From Leucobacter aridicollis (lineage in GTDB: Bacteria; Actinomycetota; Actinomycetes; Actinomycetales; Microbacteriaceae): DNA of 64,000 bases. The stretch spans positions 2,976,001 to 3,040,000 of the forward strand of contig NZ_CP075339.1 of the NCBI RefSeq assembly GCF_024399335.1, given 5' to 3'. The notes below the pieces were generated by a model. The model was not told the DNA's origin. It did no database searches and saw nothing but the letters and a program-made list of their open reading frames with translations. Shown here piece after piece: positions 25,533 to 34,409 of this stretch (positions are counted from its first letter, which is position 1; each line of letters begins with the position of its first letter). Made by a program: the position numbers and the translations under genes.

Positions 25533-27695
25533 CTAATCGCGTAGGGGCATCTCGTCGACGAGCGGAAGCAATTGCCGCCTGTCGCTTACTCCGAGCTTCG
25601 CGTATGCCCGCTGCAGGTGTCCCTCGACCGTGCGCTGGGAGAGGAAGAGTTCTTCGGCGATCAACACGTTCGTGAGCCCGGCGGCCGCGCGCACGCACAC
25701 GTCGATCTCGCGCGCAGTCAAAAGTGTCGGGTCGACTCGCACGCGGGCAAGCCGGGGAGTGTTGACGCCGGGCAACTGATCCGCGAGCTCCGCCGCCTGG
25801 GTGAGGAGCGCCTGCGCGCGCATCTTGTTTCCGTTCGCTCGTTCTATCCGAGACGCTTCCGACAGGAACTCTGCCGCGTATAGCGTGCGCCCGTCTGCGT
25901 ACTGCGAGCTCGCGATGTCCTCGATGAGCGCCCCGTCGGGAAGCCGCCGGAGTGCGTCCGCAAGCTGCCCTTCGATGTCTTCGGCAGCGACTGCGAGGGC
26001 CTCGAAGCCGTCGAGCAGGCCAAGGCGCCACGCTTCGTGCGTGAGCCGCATCGTCACGAACGGCTGGCATTCTTTGCTCGCCCGGCCAAGCAGCGTGTCG
26101 AGCTCGACGCGGGCTGCGGCCGCGCCGTCGACAAGCAGGATCGCGCCGAGCGCCAGCCGTTCGGCCTCTGGGCGCAGCATCTGCCCGCTGCGAGCGGAGC
26201 CTGCCCGGTACATGGCGAGCATCTCGCCCGCCCCCGCTACGTCCTCGAGCATCGTCGCAGATGCGGCGCCGATCGCGGCGACGAACCCTGCAATCCCGAA
26301 CGGGTCCCCGATCTCTGTGAGCGCGAGGACCTGGTGCGCGAGGTCGAGTGCTTCGACTGCACGCCCGCACTCGATGAGGGCGTGGGCGCGCGACGCGATG
26401 AAAAGCCCGTGGTCGAGGCCGAGCCTGTCCCAGTCGATTCCCACCACTCGAAAGGCATGGACGAGCTCGTGCGCGCCCTCGCAGACCAGGGCGAGGTGGA
26501 GCGAGTACAGCAGCGCGCCGCTGTCGGGGCCGCTCACCTGCTTCCAGAGGTCGCTTTCCAGCGCCGCGAAACCGCGCTCGAGTGCGGCGACGGGCTTCCC
26601 TGCGTAGCACTCGTGCGCCATAACGGCGGCGAGGAGCCCGAACCGGAGCGACGGCGAGAAGTCTTCGTTCGCCGCCCACTCCTCGAACTGGCCAGGGTCG
26701 ATCTGTTCGCCGGCGTGGGCCCGCCACAGCGCCGCGGACGCCCGAAAATACTCGGTGTCCCCCGCCTGCGGTGTCAGGAGCCGCATCCCATGACCGTAAT
26801 CGCCGGTTATCGCTTCGAGACGGCCGGCGAACAGTCTCGCCTCAGGGTCACCAGAAGCGATGAGCGGGGCAAGCAGCGCGGGAAGCTGCGTCTGATCGCC
26901 TTCGGGCACTCCTGTCGCCGCGCGTTCCCACCAATCGATGACCCGCTGCTGTGCCTCTGACGAGTCTTCGGCGACGTGTTCCCTCACGTAGACAAGGTAG
27001 CCGCGTGCGCTCACGAAGCTGCCTGCGCTCATCGCGGCGTCCGCGAGTCGAGAGAGCTCCCGTGGCACCCCGGCGACGGCGACGAGCAGGTGGGTGAGGG
27101 AGCTCGCGTTCACGAGCTGACCGAGCTGTGCCTCGAGCATCACCTTCGCGTCACCCTCGTTAATTGCGTGAAGCGTGAACTTCGCAGTTCCCGCGTGCGC
27201 GAGGAAGGCGCGAAATGCACTCGGCAGACTCGCCTCATCGCGAACCGCGATCACGAGCTGCACGGTGCCGACGCCAGCGAGCTGAGTGAGGATCGCGGCG
27301 GATGTCGGGTCGACGTACTCGGAATCATCGACAAAGACTCTGAGTGGCCGACCGGGGAATCGGTCGGCGAGCGCCTGCGACGTGCGGAGCGGGTCGGCCG
27401 CATACCCCGCGATCTCGGGCACTCGGGTCGCGAGAGGCGCGAGGTGCGAAAATGGGATTGGTGTAAGGGCTTCACTCCCGAGGACGGTGAGTGATTCGAC
27501 GCCGAACTTCCTTGAGTCTGCGGCGAAGCGCCAGAGCAACGTCGAGCGACCGAATCCCTCGTCGCTGAGCACCGCGATCGCTGAGCCGGCGCGAAGCGCA
27601 GCGAACGCTCCCGTCTCGGCATCGATTCGAGACGGCAGGGGAGGCAGTGTAGCCGGTACCTGTGAACCACCTCCCTGTGGATTCACTTGGTGCAT
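25533..27695 (-). CDS. Large LuxR-family (LAL-type) transcriptional regulator with degenerate P-loop
   Basis: This 720-residue regulator has an N-terminal STAND-like ATPase module, a long helical TPR-like middle (residues ~230-640) and a C-terminal LuxR helix-turn-helix: LTAREIDVCVRAAAGLTNVLIAEELFLS followed by RTVEGHLQRAYAKLGV. The P-loop reads SDEGFGRST, with Arg in place of the essential Lys and no first Gly; the Walker B-like strand is RVFVDDSEYVD. ATP binding may therefore be weak or lost. The start codon is ATG 27695, with no clear ribosome site; GTG 27686 is an alternative. The oxygenase gene downstream is the likeliest regulated neighbour. Confidence 0.85.
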   Translation of the reverse strand: MHQVNPQGGGSQVPATLPPLPSRIDAETGAFAALRAGSAIAVLSDEGFGRSTLLWRFAADSRKFGVESLTVLGSEALTPIPFSHLAPLATRVPEIAGYAADPLRTSQALADRFPGRPLRVFVDDSEYVDPTSAAILTQLAGVGTVQLVIAVRDEASLPSAFRAFLAHAGTAKFTLHAINEGDAKVMLEAQLGQLVNASSLTHLLVAVAGVPRELSRLADAAMSAGSFVSARGYLVYVREHVAEDSSEAQQRVIDWWERAATGVPEGDQTQLPALLAPLIASGDPEARLFAGRLEAITGDYGHGMRLLTPQAGDTEYFRASAALWRAHAGEQIDPGQFEEWAANEDFSPSLRFGLLAAVMAHECYAGKPVAALERGFAALESDLWKQVSGPDSGALLYSLHLALVCEGAHELVHAFRVVGIDWDRLGLDHGLFIASRAHALIECGRAVEALDLAHQVLALTEIGDPFGIAGFVAAIGAASATMLEDVAGAGEMLAMYRAGSARSGQMLRPEAERLALGAILLVDGAAAARVELDTLLGRASKECQPFVTMRLTHEAWRLGLLDGFEALAVAAEDIEGQLADALRRLPDGALIEDIASSQYADGRTLYAAEFLSEASRIERANGNKMRAQALLTQAAELADQLPGVNTPRLARVRVDPTLLTAREIDVCVRAAAGLTNVLIAEELFLSQRTVEGHLQRAYAKLGVSDRRQLLPLVDEMPLRD

Positions 27696-27776
27696 CTTGT
27701 CAGATTACAAGCCAAATAGAATGATTGACCCGAATCTGTAGTTCTGTGACGGGTGAAGATTCGGGGGTAGATACCC

Positions 27777-28403
27777 CTAGTGCATGAGCAGCAGCACCCC
27801 GGCGACGACAACAAACAGCGCGCCAAACACGATGTTCAGCACCCGCTGTCCTCTCACAGTCGACGCGAATCGCCCAAACGGCTTCGCTGCCGCTGCGAAG
27901 AAGAACCACATGACAAGCACATCTACCGCTACCGCCGTGGCACCCAAAATGACGTACTGCGGCAGCTGAGGCTGGTCGAGCCGCACGAACTGCGGGATGA
28001 ACGCGAGGAAAAACACGATCGCTTTCGGGTTCAGCAGGTTCACCCACAGTCCCCGCAGCAGCATTGCGCGGTTGGTCACGTGTGGCACGACAGTGACATC
28101 GCCAGCGTCCGCCTGCCTCGGCCGAGTGAGCGCCATCCGTACACCGAGATAGACAAGGTATGCGGCTCCCGCATACCTGATGCCAGCGAACAGCGCCGGT
28201 GACTTCGCGACAAACACCCCAACGCCTGCGGCCACGATGACGATGTGCACGATGAGCGCGATCACCTGCCCGACGATTCCCCAGATCGACCGCCTCCAGC
28301 CGCTCGCAAGCGCGTTCGACATTGTGTTGATCGCACCGGCCCCCGGGGTGAGGCTAATAACGAGGCACGCGGTCAGCAGTGAGAGCCAGAGGGAAAACGA
28401 CAC
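27777..28403 (-). CDS. LysE/RhtB-family amino-acid exporter
   Basis: This 208-residue membrane protein has six helices and the LysE-family signature near the start: SLTPGAGAINTMSNALASGWR. It would export amino acids or small analogues by proton exchange. The start is GTG 28403. It follows pdxS by about 40 bases on the same strand, in the place where pdxT is often found, so it may be cotranscribed with pdxS. The substrate is not readable. Confidence 0.88.
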   Translation of the reverse strand: MSFSLWLSLLTACLVISLTPGAGAINTMSNALASGWRRSIWGIVGQVIALIVHIVIVAAGVGVFVAKSPALFAGIRYAGAAYLVYLGVRMALTRPRQADAGDVTVVPHVTNRAMLLRGLWVNLLNPKAIVFFLAFIPQFVRLDQPQLPQYVILGATAVAVDVLVMWFFFAAAAKPFGRFASTVRGQRVLNIVFGALFVVVAGVLLLMH

Positions 28404-28442
28404 CCGACAAGTGTATTCTCGTCGGGGGCCGCTCCCCCGCCG

Positions 28443-29351
28443 CTACCAGCCGCGTTCAGCGAGGCGGTGAGGCGCTGGAAGGTCGCTCACGTTAATGCCG
28501 ACCATCGCCTCCCCCAGCCCGCGGGAGACCTCGGCGATGATGTCAGGATCGCGGAAGTTCTGTGTTGCCCGCACGATGGCGACTGCACGTTTTTCAGGGG
28601 CGTTCGACTTAAAGATCCCAGAGCCCACAAACACCCCGTCCGCCCCGAGCTGCATCATCATTGCCGCATCAGCCGGTGTCGCGATACCACCAGCGGTGAA
28701 GAGCGGCACCGGGAGCTTTCCTGTTGCGGCGACGTTGGCGACGAGTTCGTACGGCGCCTGCAGCTCCTTCGCCGCGACAAACAGCTCGTCGGCTCCGAGT
28801 GACACAAGCCCGCCTATTTCTGCCCGGATGGTGCGAATATGGCGCGTCGCTTCTGACACGTCACCGGTGCCAGCCTCACCCTTTGAGCGGATCATCGCCG
28901 CCCCCTCGGTGATGCGCCGCAGCGCCTCTCCGAGGTTCGTCGCTCCACACACAAACGGAACGTCGAACTCACGCTTGTTGATGTGATGGGTGTAGTCGGC
29001 GGGCGACAGCACCTCGCTCTCGTCGACGTAGTCAACTCCAAGGGCGGCGAGCACCTCGGCCTCGACGAAGTGGCCGATACGGGCCTTTGCCATCACCGGA
29101 ATTGATACGGCTGCGCGAATCCCGTCGATGAGGTCAGGATCACTCATGCGGGCGACCCCGCCCTGCGCACGGATGTCCGCGGGCACCCGCTCGAGAGCCA
29201 TCACCGCGACCGCTCCGGAGGCCTCCGCGATCTTCGCCTGCTCCGCGGTCACGACGTCCATGATGACGCCGCCGCGGAAACTGTTGGTGAGTGTTGCATG
29301 CTCGGCGTTGTGCGGTGTGAAAGTTGGCCTTGGGAGTGTCTGTTCGTTCAT
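28443..29351 (-). CDS. pdxS: Pyridoxal 5'-phosphate synthase, synthase subunit
   Basis: This 302-residue enzyme makes pyridoxal phosphate from ribose 5-phosphate, glyceraldehyde 3-phosphate and ammonia supplied by PdxT. The family sequence is nearly unmistakable: [49 protein letters not shown] with the first catalytic Lys, and [16 protein letters not shown] with the second. ATG 29351 has GAGAGGGTGG upstream; a GTG three codons earlier is less likely. No pdxT is adjacent. Confidence 0.96.
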   Translation of the reverse strand: MNEQTLPRPTFTPHNAEHATLTNSFRGGVIMDVVTAEQAKIAEASGAVAVMALERVPADIRAQGGVARMSDPDLIDGIRAAVSIPVMAKARIGHFVEAEVLAALGVDYVDESEVLSPADYTHHINKREFDVPFVCGATNLGEALRRITEGAAMIRSKGEAGTGDVSEATRHIRTIRAEIGGLVSLGADELFVAAKELQAPYELVANVAATGKLPVPLFTAGGIATPADAAMMMQLGADGVFVGSGIFKSNAPEKRAVAIVRATQNFRDPDIIAEVSRGLGEAMVGINVSDLPAPHRLAERGW

Positions 29352-29494
29352 GGTGTCCACCCTCTCGAGCTTTTTGGTTTATCTCAAGGCCCACTTTCAG
29401 TGTGTTGGAACGAACCACTTGCTCGAGGTGAGCGGCGATCCTGACCAGCTATGCGTTCGCCCCGATGACGCTACGGCGCCCCTAGAATCTGGGT

Positions 29495-30760
29495 ATGCGC
29501 CTCTCCCCTCACGACCTCCGCGCCAGGGCTGACGCCCGAGCGCGCGAGGTTGGCGTCCAGCTCCGGCCCAGACCCGTGTCGCCGCCGGTCCCCGCCCGCA
29601 GGACCCTCCGCTGGGCAGCCGTCGGCGCCCTCAGCGTCGCGCTATCGGCGGGCCTCATCGGGTGCGCCCCGGAACCCGCGGCGCCAGCGCCCTCGACCCC
29701 GACGACGGCCGCTCCCCCGCCTCCGCCCACTCCCGAGGAGCTCCGTGAGGCCGAAGCCGCACAGTGGGTCGCGGCGGCTTCGACGCGCGAGCTCGCGGGC
29801 AGCGTGATCATGGCCTCGATCCCGACGACAGACCCGGCCCAGCTCCGGGAGCTCATGACGAGCTCCGGTATCGGCGGCTTCATCATCATGGGAGCGAACG
29901 TTCCCGGCTCCCCCGAAGAGCTTGCCGCGCTCACTGCGGGGCTCACCGTTGACGCCACGATCCCTCCGCTCGTCGCAATCGACGAAGAAGGTGGGCTCGT
30001 CACCAGGCTTCCGTGGGACACGCTGCCAGGTGCAGACGAGCTGCGATCCGAACAGCAACAGGCGACGACCGACGCGTTCCGCGGCCGCGCGAACCTCCTT
30101 CGGTCGGCGGGCGTCAACGTCAACTTTGGCGTCGTCGCCGACGCCACCGCCGACGTTGCAAGCTTCATCTACCCCCGCTCCCTCGGCGACACCGGGAAGG
30201 ACGCCGCCACACGCGTCACCGCGGCCGTCGCCGGCGAACGAGGGCTTGTCGCTTCAACGCTCAAGCACTTCCCCGGGCACGGGGCCACTCCGGCGGACTC
30301 GCACCAGGCGATCCCTGAGACCGCGCTCACGCTCACTGAGTGGCGCGCCGACACTGCAGTTCCGTTCGCCTCCGGCATCAACGCAGGCGCAGAACTTCTC
30401 ATGTTCGGGCACCTCGCCTACACCGACGTCTCGCCGAAACCGGCGTCGCTCGCACCCGAATGGTATGCGCTCGCGCGCACCGAGCTCGGGTTCACAGGCG
30501 TCGCCGTCACCGACGATCTCGGCATGCTGCGCGCCAGTGGGATCCCCGAGTACCAGGATCCCGTAGCCACCACCGTCGCCGCCATTGCCGCCGGCGCCGA
30601 CCTCGCACTCACCGTTATCGGAATGGATGCCCCGGGCGTTGCTGCTCTCGTCGACGGTGTCACTGCTGCGGCAGACACAGGTACCCTCCCCGAGGAACGG
30701 CTCCGCGAGGCGGCAACCAGAGTGACGCAGCTGCGGCTTGAACTCGCGGCGGCTGAATAG
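29495..30760 (+). CDS. Glycoside hydrolase family 3 (NagZ-like beta-N-acetylhexosaminidase), exported
   Basis: This 421-residue enzyme is probably a peptidoglycan-recycling or cell-wall glycosidase. After ~45 polar residues comes a hydrophobic segment ending in a lipobox-like LSAGLIGC, then a Pro/Thr-rich linker and the GH3 barrel. The NagZ signature KHFPGHG with DSHQ ten residues later is present, as is the nucleophile Asp in VAVTDDLGM. The long N-terminal extension before the membrane segment is unusual; a later start would give a standard lipoprotein, but no better ribosome site is visible. It is divergent from pdxS. Confidence 0.88.
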   Translation: MRLSPHDLRARADARAREVGVQLRPRPVSPPVPARRTLRWAAVGALSVALSAGLIGCAPEPAAPAPSTPTTAAPPPPPTPEELREAEAAQWVAAASTRELAGSVIMASIPTTDPAQLRELMTSSGIGGFIIMGANVPGSPEELAALTAGLTVDATIPPLVAIDEEGGLVTRLPWDTLPGADELRSEQQQATTDAFRGRANLLRSAGVNVNFGVVADATADVASFIYPRSLGDTGKDAATRVTAAVAGERGLVASTLKHFPGHGATPADSHQAIPETALTLTEWRADTAVPFASGINAGAELLMFGHLAYTDVSPKPASLAPEWYALARTELGFTGVAVTDDLGMLRASGIPEYQDPVATTVAAIAAGADLALTVIGMDAPGVAALVDGVTAAADTGTLPEERLREAATRVTQLRLELAAAE

Positions 30761-30834
30761 TCGGCCGGGCTCGGCCCGGGCGGCACCGGCCCCAGACAGG
30801 CAAGGAACACCCGCGAAATATGCACAGTGAATTG

Positions 30835-30907
<73 letters not shown>

Positions 30908-30928
30908 GTGCGGGCATCGTGCCCGTAC
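30908..30928 (-). terminator. Short hairpin between hmuV and tRNA-Ala
   Basis: A 9-bp stem (GTGCGGGCA and TGCCCGTAC, one mismatch that can pair as G-U) with a 3-base loop lies directly before the tRNA and about 60 bases after hmuV. It may stop hmuV transcription; no T-run supports that strongly. Confidence 0.4.
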
Positions 30929-30989
30929 AGCGAACAACTTTATCAGCGCGCGACTGGGTGCGTAAAATTCGACGCGCGGCGGGCCGTGG

Positions 30990-31808
30990 CTACCCGGCGC
31001 GGTTGGGGAGCACGATCCGCTGGCCCGTCACCGGGTGGCGAATCACCTCGACAGGGGTGCGGTAGACGTCGGTCAGCACCTCAGCCTCAAGCACCTCGTC
31101 AGGCGCACCGTTCGCGACGATCTTGCCGTTTCGGAGCAGCGCGATCCTGTCGGAGTAGGCGCTCGCAAGGTTGAGGTCGTGCAACACGATGAGCACCGCA
31201 TCCCCGGCTGCGGCGCGTTCGCGCGCGAGCGTCAGCACTGCCTCCTGGTGGCCGAGGTCGAGCGCCGCAGTCGGCTCGTCGAGCATGAGCACGCCGGTGC
31301 GTCCGGCGATGACGCGTGCGAACGCCGTGCGTGCACGCTCGCCTCCCGACAGCGACGGGACCCTACGGTGCCCGAGGTGACCGATGTCAGTCGCCGAGAT
31401 CGCCTCACCGATCGCCTCATTGTCGTCATCTTCGAGCGGGGTGCGGCGCCACGGCGCTCGCCCCATCTCGACGACCTGGTGCACCGTGAACGGGAACAGC
31501 AGCTGGTTCTCCTGCAGCAGCACTGAGCGGCGGCGGGACAGGTCAACGAGAGACCATTCGTCGAGGGACTTGCCGCCGAACTCGACGCGGCCATCGTCTG
31601 GCTCAACATCACCAGAGAGCAGGCTCAGCAGGGTCGACTTGCCCGCACCGTTCGGGCCAAGAAGTGAGAGGACCTCGCCAGCGCGGAGGTCGAGCGAGAC
31701 GCTGTCGAGCAGTTTCTTGCGGCCGCGTTCGATTGTGACAGAGGCGGCGGCGCAGACGACGGTGCCGCTGTCGGCGACCGTCGGAAGTGCGATGTGGCGA
31801 GCGTTCAT
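30990..31808 (-). CDS. hmuV: Heme ABC transporter ATP-binding protein
   Basis: This 272-residue ATPase drives heme import through HmuU. It has Walker A LLGPNGAGKST, Q-loop VLLQENQLLFPFTVHQVVEMGR, signature LSGGERARTAFARV, Walker B VLMLDEPTAALD and the H-loop VLHDLNLASAYSDR. LFPFTVHQVV and the RTPVEVIRHPVTG C-terminus are HmuV-like. The ATG at 31808 overlaps the hmuU stop by one base (TAATG), so translation is coupled; a GTG at 31817 is less likely. Confidence 0.9.
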   Translation of the reverse strand: MNARHIALPTVADSGTVVCAAASVTIERGRKKLLDSVSLDLRAGEVLSLLGPNGAGKSTLLSLLSGDVEPDDGRVEFGGKSLDEWSLVDLSRRRSVLLQENQLLFPFTVHQVVEMGRAPWRRTPLEDDDNEAIGEAISATDIGHLGHRRVPSLSGGERARTAFARVIAGRTGVLMLDEPTAALDLGHQEAVLTLARERAAAGDAVLIVLHDLNLASAYSDRIALLRNGKIVANGAPDEVLEAEVLTDVYRTPVEVIRHPVTGQRIVLPNRAG

Positions 31809-32875
31809 TATCCCCACCCTCCCGAGCGCTTCCGTGTTCGTCTGAGCAGCCAGAAGAAGAACGGGCCACCGACGAGCGCCGTGAGAATGCCAATGGGGAG
31901 CTCGGCCATCGGCACGAGCGTACGCGCGGCAAGGTCGGCGAGCGTCATGAGGAGTGCGCCGGCGAGCGCGGTCGCTGTCACGAGCGGCAAATGTGCGGGG
32001 CCGAGGATCATGCGCATGAGGTGCGGGATGACGAGACCGACGAACGAGATGATGCCGGCGAACGCGACGGCTGCGCCGACGAGGAGCGAGACGACGAGGA
32101 TCATGCCGATCCGCAGCAGCTCAACGTTGACGCCGAGGTGGCGAGCGTTTCGCTCGCCGAGCGCGAGAAGGTCAAGCTTTCGCGACGAAACGTAGGCGGC
32201 GAACAGGCCGATCGCGATGATCGGTGCGACGACGAGCACCTGCGACCAGCTCATTCCTTTCAGGCTTCCGAGCTGCCAGAAAACGATCGCCTCACGCGAC
32301 TGGGTATCGCCCATGAACGTGAGCGCTGCAATCGCGGCACCGCCGATTGCGTTGACCGCGATACCTGTGAGCACAAGTGTGACGACCTCGGTGCGCCCTT
32401 CGGCCCGGCTCATCGAATAGACAATGAGCGTGGCGATGAGGCCAGTGAGGAAGGCGAGGATTGCCGTGGTCCACTGTCCAAAGACAGTGAGACCGAACAC
32501 GATCGAGATGCCGGCGCCGACCGCGGCACCAGACGAGATGCCGATGACACCGGGTTCAGCGAGCGGGTTCCCGAAGATCGCCTGCATGATGAGGCCTGAA
32601 ACCGAGAGGCCGACTCCGATGAGTACTGCCATTGCGACGCGCGGGAATCGGATCGCCCACAGTGCTTCGTCACCCGCGGGAACCGAGGGAAGCGGCAGCC
32701 AGTCGATGCCAATCCTGTGCAGGATCGAGCCGAGCACCTCCTGCGGCGGGATCGCGAGCTGACCCGTCCCGGCCGAGACGAGAACGCTCAACACGAGCAG
32801 CACTCCGAGGACGGCGAAGAGAATGGGTGCGCGACTACTCCGTCGTGTAGGCGAAGTGCGGCCTGTGTTATTCAT
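31808..32875 (-). CDS. hmuU: Heme ABC transporter permease (FecCD family)
   Basis: This 355-residue inner-membrane permease has about nine or ten helices and the FecCD family blocks: RFPRVAMAVLIGVGLSVSGLIMQ, NPLAEPGVIGISSGAAVGAG, and FAGIISFVGLVIPHLMR near the C-terminus. A permease of this family moves heme or siderophores; heme is preferred because of the adjoining HmuT-type protein and HtaA proteins. It diverges from hmuT across a 136-base gap holding a DtxR-like box, so one site could control both transcripts. Confidence 0.9.
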   Translation of the reverse strand: MNNTGRTSPTRRSSRAPILFAVLGVLLVLSVLVSAGTGQLAIPPQEVLGSILHRIGIDWLPLPSVPAGDEALWAIRFPRVAMAVLIGVGLSVSGLIMQAIFGNPLAEPGVIGISSGAAVGAGISIVFGLTVFGQWTTAILAFLTGLIATLIVYSMSRAEGRTEVVTLVLTGIAVNAIGGAAIAALTFMGDTQSREAIVFWQLGSLKGMSWSQVLVVAPIIAIGLFAAYVSSRKLDLLALGERNARHLGVNVELLRIGMILVVSLLVGAAVAFAGIISFVGLVIPHLMRMILGPAHLPLVTATALAGALLMTLADLAARTLVPMAELPIGILTALVGGPFFFWLLRRTRKRSGGWG

Positions 32876-32966
32876 GCTCGCGCGTGACGCTTTCTAGGAG
32901 ATCCGGGCGCGTTGAAGCACCGTGTACATGCGAGTCTTCGAGAGAACTCACACTTCATCATATCTT

Positions 32967-32988
32967 CGTGAGGTTAAGCTTGCTCACG
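32967..32988. promoter_or_regulatory. DtxR/IdeR-like operator between hmuU and hmuT
   Basis: The inverted repeat CGTGAG-N10-CTCACG contains AGGTTAAGCTT in its left half, close to the DtxR consensus half AGGTTAGGCTA. Located 24 bases before the hmuT start and in the divergent promoter region, it fits iron-dependent repression by DtxR or IdeR. It is not a perfect consensus match. Confidence 0.6.
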
Positions 32989-33011
32989 TCATACATACGA
33001 AAAGGGGATCG

Positions 33012-34130
33012 ATGCTCAAGGCTCGCACTTCTCGCACCCGGGCGGCAGTCGCGCTCGCACTGGGTCTCGCCCTTGCCCTGACGGGCTGCCAAACGGCCGG
33101 GCCGAACTCGTCAACTGACGAAACTGAGACAGTCGAGCTGCCGCCACTCGCGTCGCTCACCCCGCTTGAGAACCCTCTCGATTACGAGGGCCCGACGACA
33201 GCGATTGTGGGGGCACCGTCAGTCACGCCCCTTGCCGACAAGCCGAAGGCGACACTTCCGGTGACCGTGCAGTCGCACGACCGCACCGGCGACGTGCCAG
33301 TCGAGGTGACCGACACGTCTCGGGTGCTCGCCATCTCGCTCACAGGGACCCTCGCTGACATCGTCTACAACCTTGGCCTCGGTGATCAGCTCATCGGACG
33401 CGACGCGACGACAACGTTCCCCGGCTCTGAAGATCTCCCACTCGTCGTGACTGGCGGCCACGATATCGAGGCAGAGTCCGTGCTTGGCCTCGAGCCCACA
33501 GTGATCTTCACGGACCTCAGCGTCGGCGGCATCGACTTCGTGAACGTCATGCGCAACGCAGGCGTGCCCGTCGTTGTCGTCAAGCGCTCGATCGATCCCG
33601 CTTCGGCGGCCGAGGCAACTCAGCAGCTCGCTGAAGGCCTCGGCGTCTCAGCGGCAGCGACCGAGCTGAACGCCAAGGTCGCCGACGCGATCGCTGCGAA
33701 AGAGGAAGAGGTCGCCCGCCTCATTCCCGCTGACGAGGCCAACCGGCCGCGGGTCGCGTTCCTGTACGTTCGCGGTGGCGCCGGGATCTACTACCTGTTC
33801 GGTGAAGGGAGCGGGGTCGATACGCTCCTGCAATCGCTCGGCGTCATCGACGTTGCCGAAGAGGCAGGCTGGAAGGGTGAGCGCCCGATGACAGACGAGG
33901 CGCTCGTGAAGATGGACCCTGACATCATCCTCGTGATGTCGAAGGGACTCACGAGCACTGAGGGCGTGGACGGCCTGATCGAGGCTCAGCCAAGCATCGC
34001 GCTCACGACAGCAGGCAAGAAGCGCAGGATCATCGACATCAACGACTCGATGCTGTTTGCGAGCGCTGGGCGCACCCCCGACGTTATCGACGCCCTCGCC
34101 CGTGCGATATATGCGCCGGACTCGCTCTAA
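33012..34130 (+). CDS. hmuT: Heme ABC transporter substrate-binding lipoprotein
   Basis: This 372-residue lipoprotein has a signal peptide ending in LALTGC (Cys 26), followed by a Ser/Thr/Glu-rich linker and an HmuT/BtuF-type Fe-chelate binding domain. Family-typical blocks include RVLAISLTGTLADIVYNLGLGDQLIGRD and GGHDIEAESVLGLEPTVI. The DxxxY/H heme ligands cannot be fixed from sequence alone, but Y in GIYYLFGEGSG and the H in GGHDIEAE are candidates. AAAGGGGA lies before ATG 33012. The last 12 bases of the gene are part of a 69-bp direct repeat. Confidence 0.9.
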   Translation: MLKARTSRTRAAVALALGLALALTGCQTAGPNSSTDETETVELPPLASLTPLENPLDYEGPTTAIVGAPSVTPLADKPKATLPVTVQSHDRTGDVPVEVTDTSRVLAISLTGTLADIVYNLGLGDQLIGRDATTTFPGSEDLPLVVTGGHDIEAESVLGLEPTVIFTDLSVGGIDFVNVMRNAGVPVVVVKRSIDPASAAEATQQLAEGLGVSAAATELNAKVADAIAAKEEEVARLIPADEANRPRVAFLYVRGGAGIYYLFGEGSGVDTLLQSLGVIDVAEEAGWKGERPMTDEALVKMDPDIILVMSKGLTSTEGVDGLIEAQPSIALTTAGKKRRIIDINDSMLFASAGRTPDVIDALARAIYAPDSL

Positions 34131-34272
34131 CGGGCGCACCGCGCTCGGCGGTCCGGCGCTGCCGACGCCCCCGGCGGCAGCCGACGTGCGAAGCACGGAG
34201 GAAGACTCGCTCTAGCGGGCGCACCGCGCTCGGCGGTCCGGCGCTGCCGACGCCCCGGGCGGCAGCCGACGT
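34119..34272 (+). repeat. 69-bp direct repeat, first copy spanning the hmuT stop
   Basis: Copy one is 34119-34187 and copy two 34204-34272, with an 85-base period. They differ at two or so positions, including A to G in what is the hmuT stop TAA in copy one and TAG in copy two. Each copy contains a GCTGCCG/CGGCAGC hairpin, so the duplication has doubled the terminator-like stem behind hmuT. Confidence 0.85.
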
Positions 34273-34409
34273 CGTGCGGGATTGGGCGGGGTGTGGGCCG
34301 CTCCGAAGACGTTCAGGATGCACGGTGTCAAGGCACTGTATTCTTGAGCGTTGAAACTCTCGGACGCCTGTTGGCGATCGAGTTTGGGTAGGGGACCTTG
34401 GAGACACGG

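Noticed and set aside
34131..34409. Open frames inside the 69-bp repeat region
   Set aside because: They arise from the GC-rich repeat, have no ribosome site and are antisense or out of frame to the LytR_C gene.
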